This document shows, in pieces, positions 42,509 to 47,432 of a stretch of 47,432 nt of DNA; the first letter of the stretch is position 1; every line of letters starts with the position of its first letter. Origin of the DNA: Eubacteriales bacterium (GTDB lineage: Bacteria > Bacillota_A > Clostridia > Lachnospirales > Lachnospiraceae). Location of the stretch: positions 1 to 47,432 of the forward strand of contig JAUNJL010000013.1 of NCBI GenBank assembly GCA_030533315.1, given 5' to 3'. The notes beneath the pieces are model-generated. The model did not search any database and had not been told where the DNA came from. It saw nothing but the letters and a program-made list of their open reading frames with translations. A program made the translations under genes and the position numbers.

Positions 42509-43144
42509 TCAGCTCTCTCCCAGGTCGTCCAGGCCTCCCTCTTCCTCTACGGCTGCCTGAGGAACGGCTGTCTGGTAGGAATTGGAAATGGCAGCAGCCT
42601 GGGCCGTCTGGGGAGCCAGCTCCTGGCGGTTGTGGTTCACCACCTCCAGACAGGTCTGCAAAGACTCCATGAACACCTTGTATCTGCCCCCTGCGTCCTC
42701 CAGAGTCTGGTTCAGAAGGGAGCCGATGTTCGCCATCATGTCGTCGGTGTAGGTGATGGCGCTCAAGCGGATGCTGTTTGCGTCCTGAGTAGCGGAATCC
42801 AGGATCTCCTGAGCCTGGCGGTTGGCTGCATTGACGGTCTCATTGGCCTGGGCGTAGGCCCTCTGCATGATCTCATGCTGGGTGACCAGCTCCTGGGCCT
42901 TGGCCTGGGCCTCCGCGATGAGCCCGTCCGCCTTGGACTGTGCGTCCTCCAGGATGGCGTCCTTGTTGCTGATGATCTTCTGGTAACGCTTGATCTCATC
43001 TGGGGTCTTTAGGCGAAGCTCCCGGAGCAGCTCCTCGATCTCCTCCTTATTCACCACGATCTTGGTGGTAGACAGAGGCTGATACTTACAGCTGTCCACG
43101 TACTCTTCAATTTCTTCGATGATCTGTTCAATTCTGCTGCTCAT
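42509..43144 (-). CDS. Coiled-coil protein next to coaD, DivIVA/F0-b-like
   Basis: A 211-residue protein. After MSSRIEQIIEEIEEYVDSCKY it is almost all heptad-type helix (about 40-170) rich in A, Q and E, ending in a disordered acidic tail. Often annotated as ATPase or V-type subunit H by coiled-coil similarity; no ATPase motif is seen. It ends the mgsA-rsmD-coaD operon. Function unknown; a scaffold role is likely. Confidence 0.8.
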   Translation of the reverse strand: MSSRIEQIIEEIEEYVDSCKYQPLSTTKIVVNKEEIEELLRELRLKTPDEIKRYQKIISNKDAILEDAQSKADGLIAEAQAKAQELVTQHEIMQRAYAQANETVNAANRQAQEILDSATQDANSIRLSAITYTDDMMANIGSLLNQTLEDAGGRYKVFMESLQTCLEVVNHNRQELAPQTAQAAAISNSYQTAVPQAAVEEEGGLDDLGES

Positions 43145-43162
43145 AGCATACTCTCCTTATCT

Positions 43163-43651
43163 CTATTTCTTCCCTTGGTGCATTTTTGCAAGGACCGCAT
43201 CTGTGATCTCCCTGGGAGCAAACCTGCTCAGGTCTCCCCCAAACTGAGCAACCTCTTTCATGATGGTGGAACTAAGGTAAGCATATTCCAGACTTGTGGT
43301 CAGAAATACCGTGTCAATGTCCGGTGCCAGAACGCGGTTTGTCTGGGCCATCTGAAGCTCATACTCAAAATCCGTAACCGCCCGAAGTCCCCGGACGATC
43401 ACCTGAGCCCCATTCTCCCTGGCAAAATTTACAGAAAGCCCGTCAAAGGGTTTTACGATCACATTATCCATATGGCTGATAGCCTTTTCTAGTATATTAA
43501 CACGTTCCTCCACAGAAAACAACGGACTTTTTGCGGAATTGTACAAAACCCCCACAACGATACGGTCAAAAGCGTCGCTGGCCCGCCGGATGATGTCCAG
43601 ATGCCCGTAGGTGGCCGGGTCAAAGCTGCCCGGATAAACTGCGATTACCAT
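43163..43651 (-). CDS. coaD: Phosphopantetheine adenylyltransferase
   Basis: A 162-residue protein of normal length. [16 protein letters not shown] holds the TxGH nucleotidyl-transfer motif, and [19 protein letters not shown] matches the ISSTxVRE region. It makes dephospho-CoA from 4-phosphopantetheine, the fourth step of CoA synthesis. It sits 9 bases after rsmD, the usual pairing. Confidence 0.97.
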   Translation of the reverse strand: MVIAVYPGSFDPATYGHLDIIRRASDAFDRIVVGVLYNSAKSPLFSVEERVNILEKAISHMDNVIVKPFDGLSVNFARENGAQVIVRGLRAVTDFEYELQMAQTNRVLAPDIDTVFLTTSLEYAYLSSTIMKEVAQFGGDLSRFAPREITDAVLAKMHQGKK

Positions 43652-43660
43652 GGCTGTCTC

Positions 43661-44215
43661 TCACTTTCCCCTGCGTAAAAACACATGCTTATTGGTCTTA
43701 TATTCTTTGGTGCGCAGCTGCAGAAACCCAAGCTCCTGAGCGTAATCAAAGGGCGTATGGAGCTCCGCCTCAACAACGATCAGCGTATCCTCATCCAGAA
43801 GGGTACTGTCCGCCAGATACTCCAGCACCTGGCGCTCCAGCTCCTGCCCGTAGGGCGGGTCCATGAAGATGCAGTCGAACACCCCCTGCCCCTCCAGGGA
43901 ACGAAGAGCCTGCAGCACGTCCATCCTTAGAAGTTTACCATCCTTTTCAAGCTTTGTAAACGAAAGATTTTCCCGGATGCACCCGGCGGCCCGGGGATCC
44001 CTCTCCACAAATACCGCCAGGGCGGCGCCCCGGCTCAAAGCCTCGATCCCGATGGCCCCGCTGCCGCTGAACAGATCCAGGAAACGGCAGCCCAAAAGCC
44101 CCGGCTGCAGGATGTTGAACAAAGTCTCCTTGATCCGGTCGGTGGTGGGCCGGGTATCCCGGCCTGGCACCGTCTTTAGGTTTAGTCGTCTTGCCTTGCC
44201 TGCGATCACCCTCAT
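43661..44215 (-). CDS. rsmD: 16S rRNA (guanine966-N2)-methyltransferase
   Basis: About 184 residues. The start MRVIAGKARRLNLKTV, the SAM-binding FLDLFSGSGAIGIEALSRGA and the catalytic motif CIFMDPPYG (NPPY-like) identify RsmD. It methylates G966 near the decoding site. ATG 44215 overlaps the mgsA stop (ATGA). It lies directly before coaD. Confidence 0.96.
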   Translation of the reverse strand: MRVIAGKARRLNLKTVPGRDTRPTTDRIKETLFNILQPGLLGCRFLDLFSGSGAIGIEALSRGAALAVFVERDPRAAGCIRENLSFTKLEKDGKLLRMDVLQALRSLEGQGVFDCIFMDPPYGQELERQVLEYLADSTLLDEDTLIVVEAELHTPFDYAQELGFLQLRTKEYKTNKHVFLRRGK

Positions 44216-44607
44216 TTCAGATTCAGTCTCCAATCCAGATCACCCCGGGCAAGACCCAGGATCAGAAGCTCCGCGGTGGCGATGTTGGTGGCCACCGGGA
44301 TGTTGTACTGGTCGCAGCGCTTCACGATGGCCGTGATGTCCGGCTCCTTGGGATCCATCATCACCGGATTGTAAAACAGGATCACCATGTCCAGGTCCTG
44401 GCGCTCCACCATTTCCATGAACTGCTTGTCTCCGCCGATGCTCCCCGCCAGGAACTTGTGGACGTGAAGGCTGGTGGCCTCCTCGATCCGTCTTCCCGTG
44501 GTGCCCGTGGCGTAAACCTCATGTTTCGCCAAAATATTTTTATAAGCAATACAGAAATCCTCGATCAGGACCTTTTTGCTGTTGTGTGCAATAATTCCTA
44601 AATTCAT
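44212..44607 (-). CDS. mgsA: Methylglyoxal synthase
   Basis: About 131 residues. Family motifs: GIIAHNSKK, YATGTTGRRIEE, FLAGSIGGDKQ, LFYNPVMMDPKEPD and the C-terminal NIPVATNIATAELLI. It converts dihydroxyacetone phosphate to methylglyoxal. ATG 44607 has GGGAG about 8 bases upstream. It heads the operon with rsmD, coaD and the coiled-coil gene, behind promoter 44705-44733 and an about 97-base leader with the palindrome AATCCGGCGGCCGGATC. Confidence 0.96.
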   Translation of the reverse strand: MNLGIIAHNSKKVLIEDFCIAYKNILAKHEVYATGTTGRRIEEATSLHVHKFLAGSIGGDKQFMEMVERQDLDMVILFYNPVMMDPKEPDITAIVKRCDQYNIPVATNIATAELLILGLARGDLDWRLNLK

Positions 44608-44704
44608 CCTTACATCTCCCTTTTTGCACAATGTGTCAACAATCCGGCGGCCGGATCGTCACACAACGCCTTCTAACTTCAACATCGATTTCATTCCAAC
44701 GGAT

Positions 44705-44733
44705 ATTATAACAAATAGCCAAAAGGAGTGCAA
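44705..44733 (-). promoter_or_regulatory. Sigma-A promoter of the mgsA-rsmD-coaD operon
   Basis: Minus strand TTGCAC (44728-44733), 17-base spacer, TATAAT (44705-44710) with extended TGT. Apart from it, the short palindrome near 44640 and the terminator at 44839, the 44608-44932 gap shows nothing. Confidence 0.85.
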
Positions 44734-44838
44734 CAACTTCTTGCAAAATATACAAAATTCATAGAAATGTAACAGTCTCCTCCATTGACCCCTCTCCCTC
44801 CTCTTTCCCCGTACAAAAAGAAAAACGGCCGAACGAAT

Positions 44839-44883
44839 AAAAAGGCCCGAAAGACAGATCCTCTCTGCCCTCCAGGCCTTTTT
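44839..44883 (-). terminator. Intrinsic terminator of the SASP gene
   Basis: Minus strand AAAAAGGCC pairs with GGCCTTTTT around an about 27-base loop that itself holds GGCAGAG/CTGTC pairing. It lies about 50 bases past the SASP stop. Confidence 0.85.
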
Positions 44884-44932
44884 CTTTTCTTTTACATTGA
44901 GCGAAATACGGGACGTCCCTTACAGCCCTTCC

Positions 44933-45160
44933 TTAGAAGCTCTGGCCGCCCTGCCCGGAGGACATCTGCCTCTCCTGGGCCTCGATCATTTTTTTCACCA
45001 TATAGCCTCCCACGCTGCCGTTCTGCTTGGAGGTCAGGTTTCCGTTATAGCCGTCCGTAAGCGGCACACCCAGCTCGCTTGCCACCTCAAACTTGAAACG
45101 GTCCAAGGCTCCCTTTGCTTCAGGTACAACTGCTTTGTTAGAAGAAGTGTTATTTGACAT
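44933..45160 (-). CDS. Alpha/beta-type small acid-soluble spore protein
   Basis: A 75-residue SASP. The germination-protease cleavage region reads FEVASELGVPL, and the second conserved half is YNGNLTSKQNGSVGGYMVKKMI. Such proteins coat and protect DNA in spores, which fits a spore-forming host. AAGGAGG lies before the ATG. It has its own terminator and a promoter with a sigma-G-like -10, and stands alone. Confidence 0.95.
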   Translation of the reverse strand: MSNNTSSNKAVVPEAKGALDRFKFEVASELGVPLTDGYNGNLTSKQNGSVGGYMVKKMIEAQERQMSSGQGGQSF

Positions 45161-45202
45161 ATTCGTTTCCTCCTTGGTTGTGTTGTTTGGATGTTACACT
45201 GC

Positions 45203-45226
45203 TAGTATGTGAGATCGCAAAAAAAA
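45203..45226 (-). promoter_or_regulatory. Candidate sigma-G promoter of the SASP gene
   Basis: Minus strand CATACTA (45203-45209) matches the sigma-G -10 (CATNNTA) 43 bases before the ATG. A TGTATT-like -35 lies 15 bases further up, a shorter spacing than the usual 17 to 18, so the -35 is uncertain. Confidence 0.55.
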
Positions 45227-45282
45227 TACACTGGTAATTCATACTTCAAAACCCATTTTTTTGCAGGCCGGACGTTTCCGCA

Positions 45283-45330
45283 AAAAAACGGCCGCCCCCA
45301 ATCCTCCAGGACTGCCGGCAGCCGTTTTTT
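45283..45330. terminator. Bidirectional intrinsic terminator upstream of SASP gene
   Basis: AAAAAACGGC at 45283-45292 pairs with GCCGTTTTTT at 45321-45330, with further GCC/GGC pairs inside. It can stop transcripts from either side and separates the SASP gene from the 45331-45813 stretch. Confidence 0.88.
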
Positions 45331-45716
45331 CTAAAAAATCATTTTCCTTTTCCTTGAACAAAGGATCCTCCGATTAGGCTCATGCCCTGGGGCACACCGC
45401 AGGCGTTCTTTGCAGAAGGTCTCCGCCCTTCCGTTCAACTCATCAGAACACAGGATAGAAAACCGATCCATGACCAGCGTCAGGGATCCGGCGGGCAGAT
45501 GCAGGGGGGATGGCGGCAAGCCACGAGCCGTCCCAGGAACGGCAAAGCCCCATTCCCCCAAGGCTCTGGCTCTGCGTGAAAAGATGGGAAATCAAAACAC
45601 AGAGACCAGCTCCCCGGCCAAAGGTGAATGATCAAACCTCAGCCGGGCCGCTGTCCGAATGGCCGCCCCCTTCCCGCAAAGGATCCGTCCTTCACAAAAA
45701 AGATATAGGCAGGCCG
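45331..45716. other. Stretch with no supported gene
   Basis: About 390 bases between two terminators. Short open frames occur on both strands but none has a ribosome-binding site plus a recognisable protein. The sequence is GC-rich with many C/T-rich and direct-repeat-like words (CCGGC, GGATCC). It could be a decayed gene or an unrecognised RNA; nothing firm is seen. Confidence 0.5.
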
Positions 45717-45745
45717 AAAAAAACTCAGGCAGCCGCCCGGCTGTC
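45717..45745 (-). terminator. Intrinsic terminator of the GspE/PilB-type gene
   Basis: Minus strand CAGCC, loop GGGC, GGCTG, then CCTGAG and seven T. A further hairpin CCGACG/CGTCGG lies just upstream. Confidence 0.65.
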
Positions 45746-45813
45746 CGACGAAGACCGTCGGTCAGCGGACCACAGAGGAATGAACCTTTCCCTCTCAGAC
45801 GGTGCAAAGCCTC

Positions 45814-47432
45814 TCAGGAGAAATAAGCCACCTTCCGCAGCTCCTCCGGGGAGGTCACGCCCCTTCGCACCAGGTCCATGGAGGCCTCCTTCAAGGTCAC
45901 CATGTGCTGATGGGCCACGGCGTAATCTGCGATCTCCTCCGTGGACGCCTTCCGGGTGACCATCTCCCGCACCACGTCGTCCATCATCAGGATCTCATGG
46001 ATGGCTACCCGGCCGCTGTAGCCGGTGTAATTACAGTGATTGCAGCCCCTGGCGTGACGCACCTGGGTGATGTCGGGATCCAGGTAGACCCTCTCCTCCG
46101 GGGTGGGAGCCTCCACCACGGAGCAGTTGGGACAGGTCTTGCGCATCAGTCTCTGTGCCACCACTCCCGTCAGGGAGCTGGCGATCATGTAGGGCTCCAT
46201 CCCCATGTCCACCAGGCGGACGATGGTGGCCGCCGCATTGTTGGTGTGAAGGGTGGACAAAACCTGGTGGCCGGTGATGGCCGCCCGGATGGAGATCCCC
46301 GCCGTCTGGGCGTCTCGGGTCTCCCCCACCATGATCACGTCCGGATCCTGACGAAGGAGGGCCCGCAGGCCGATCTCAAAGGTCAGGCCCGCCTGGTTGT
46401 TCACCTGCATCTGATTGACCCTGGGAAGGTTCTTCTCCACCGGGTCCTCGATGGTGGAAATGTTCACCTGCTTCTGGGCCAGCTGATCCAGCACCATGTA
46501 CAGCGTGGTGGTCTTTCCCGAGCCCGTAGGTCCCGTGATGTAGATGATCCCGTAAGGCGCCGCCAGGATCTTGGAAAACTTCTGGTAGCTGTCCTCGTTC
46601 ATTCCATATGTACCACTATTGTCTATAATACCACTGCTGGCCAAAATACGCAAGACCGCTTTTTCCCCGAAAACCGTGGGGATCATGGAAACACGGATGT
46701 TCACCATGGCGTCGCCCACGTGCATACGGAAATGTCCGTCCTGGGGAATCCTCCGCTCTGCGATATCCAGGTCGGAAATGATCTTGATACGGGCGATGAG
46801 GGAAGGGTGGATGGCCTTCTGCAGGGTCACGTAATCCACGATCACGCCGTCGATACGCATCCGCACCACTGACTGCTTCTCGAAGGGCTCGATGTGGATA
46901 TCCGAGGCGTTGGTGCTGTAAGCCCTCTGTACCAGGCTGTTCAGCAGGTTGATGATGGGCGTGTCCCCGTCGCCCTCCTCCACGTCCAGCTCCTCCACCT
47001 GAGGTGCGGCGTCCGCATTGGCCGTCTTCGCCGCCTTCTTTGCGGAGACCTCCGAGTAATAATACTGGATGGCGCTTTGCAGGGGCTTCTCCTCCGCCAG
47101 CAGAATGTCCAGCTCCATGCCCGTGACCTGCCGCACGTCCTCCAGCCCATAGAAATTCAAAGGATCGTTGGTCAAAACCTTCAGGATGTTGTGGTCGTCG
47201 TTCTCATCCACCGCCAGGATGCCGTACTGCTGGGACAGCTGCATGGGGATCCTTTCCACGGACTCCACCTTCACCCGCACCGAGGATATGGACACGTGCT
47301 CCAGCCCAAGCCTTCGGGCCAGGGCGTCCAGCATCTGGCTCTCGTTGATGAAGCCCAGCTCGATCATCACGTTTCCGATCCGCTTTCCCTTGTTCTCCTT
47401 CTGGTAGTCCAAAGCCTGCATCAGCTGTTCGT
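45814..47432 (-). CDS. GspE/PulE/PilB-family secretion or pilus ATPase, 5-prime partial
   Basis: At least 539 residues. The frame continues past the window edge: the codons before an internal ATG at 47421 read E-Q-L without a stop, matching the usual EEQLxxALxxQK start region. The N-terminal MshE/PilB domain (about 1-150) is followed by Walker A ITGPTGSGKTTTLY, Walker B-like IEDPVEK and VGETRDAQTA, and a zinc-binding pair CPNC and CNHC. It powers type IV pilus or type II secretion assembly. No pilin is in view. A tandem terminator follows. Confidence 0.92.
   Translation of the reverse strand, partial: EQLMQALDYQKENKGKRIGNVMIELGFINESQMLDALARRLGLEHVSISSVRVKVESVERIPMQLSQQYGILAVDENDDHNILKVLTNDPLNFYGLEDVRQVTGMELDILLAEEKPLQSAIQYYYSEVSAKKAAKTANADAAPQVEELDVEEGDGDTPIINLLNSLVQRAYSTNASDIHIEPFEKQSVVRMRIDGVIVDYVTLQKAIHPSLIARIKIISDLDIAERRIPQDGHFRMHVGDAMVNIRVSMIPTVFGEKAVLRILASSGIIDNSGTYGMNEDSYQKFSKILAAPYGIIYITGPTGSGKTTTLYMVLDQLAQKQVNISTIEDPVEKNLPRVNQMQVNNQAGLTFEIGLRALLRQDPDVIMVGETRDAQTAGISIRAAITGHQVLSTLHTNNAAATIVRLVDMGMEPYMIASSLTGVVAQRLMRKTCPNCSVVEAPTPEERVYLDPDITQVRHARGCNHCNYTGYSGRVAIHEILMMDDVVREMVTRKASTEEIADYAVAHQHMVTLKEASMDLVRRGVTSPEELRKVAYFS

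Noticed and set aside
45592..45807. Small minus-strand protein directly after the GspE/PilB-type gene
   Set aside because: No good start or known motif, and the terminator at 45717-45745 lies inside it.
1..47432. CRISPR array, tRNA, rRNA, IS elements or phage genes
   Set aside because: No regular repeat-spacer array, cloverleaf or transposase motif was seen; the only arrays are the LRR coding repeats and two short tandem duplications.

Overview
The window reads as a chromosomal segment of a spore-forming, moderately GC-rich Clostridia member, most likely Lachnospiraceae. The evidence is an alpha/beta small acid-soluble spore protein and a YlbJ-like sporulation membrane protein, Firmicutes-specific genes (recU, prp with an extended L27, sepF-ylmH, lexA with a CGAA-N6-TTTG-type box), the TIGR03960/TIGR03936/RNase G trio beside L21-L27, and a HisIE that carries an extra HisF-like domain. 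Only lexA and the ylbJ-like gene are on the plus strand. The rest is on the minus strand, so operons read from high to low coordinates. No tRNA, rRNA, CRISPR array, IS element or prophage was seen.

Layout, low to high coordinate: (1) 1-7494, envelope/division/housekeeping run: HlyD-like protein, yggS, sepF, ylmH, aroB, lspA, RluA-type synthase, cytidylate-kinase-like protein, AI-2E-type permease cut by the window edge. (2) 7501-8313, divergent SOS-type control region and lexA. (3) 8456-13025, rplU-prp-rpmA-obgE-yhbY-nadD-yqeK-rsfS behind a sigma-A promoter and a probable L21 leader. (4) 13111-16901, RNase G and the two radical-SAM-associated genes. (5) 17238-18803, secreted leucine-rich-repeat protein with a cysteine ladder. 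(6) 19067-25940, the most unusual part: a cobalamin riboswitch drives an exported CbiK-type chelatase and a protein with two beta-sandwich domains. Next to it lies an ABC importer with one full substrate-binding protein and a second half-length one fused to the same beta-sandwich domain. (7) 25968-32611, vanW-type gene and hisZ-hisG-hisD-hisB-hisIE behind a perfect consensus promoter and a switch-like leader. (8) 32608-39694, recU, lepB, RluA-type synthase, an unknown membrane protein, YgiQ, HAD phosphatase, small alarmone synthetase, M23 peptidase. (9) 39913-45160, pepD, ylbJ-like gene, mgsA-rsmD-coaD-coiled-coil operon, SASP gene. (10) 45814-47432, GspE/PilB-type ATPase, cut at its N-terminus by the window.

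Candidate system. The region 19067-25940 looks like one extracytoplasmic metal or tetrapyrrole (corrinoid, cobalt or haem-like) acquisition system. It consists of a secreted chelatase with both active-site histidines, NEAT-like binding domains shared between the riboswitch operon and the ABC operon, duplicated receptors, a FecCD-type permease, and an ATPase with a C-terminal extension and non-canonical loops. The B12 riboswitch points to cobalt or corrinoid, but the ligand cannot be read from sequence. The ABC half has no room for its own promoter next to its first gene and may be read through from the his operon.

Limits: all family calls are by reading motifs and gene order, with no searches. 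Where the longest open frame lacked a good ribosome-binding site, an internal start was chosen and the reason is given.
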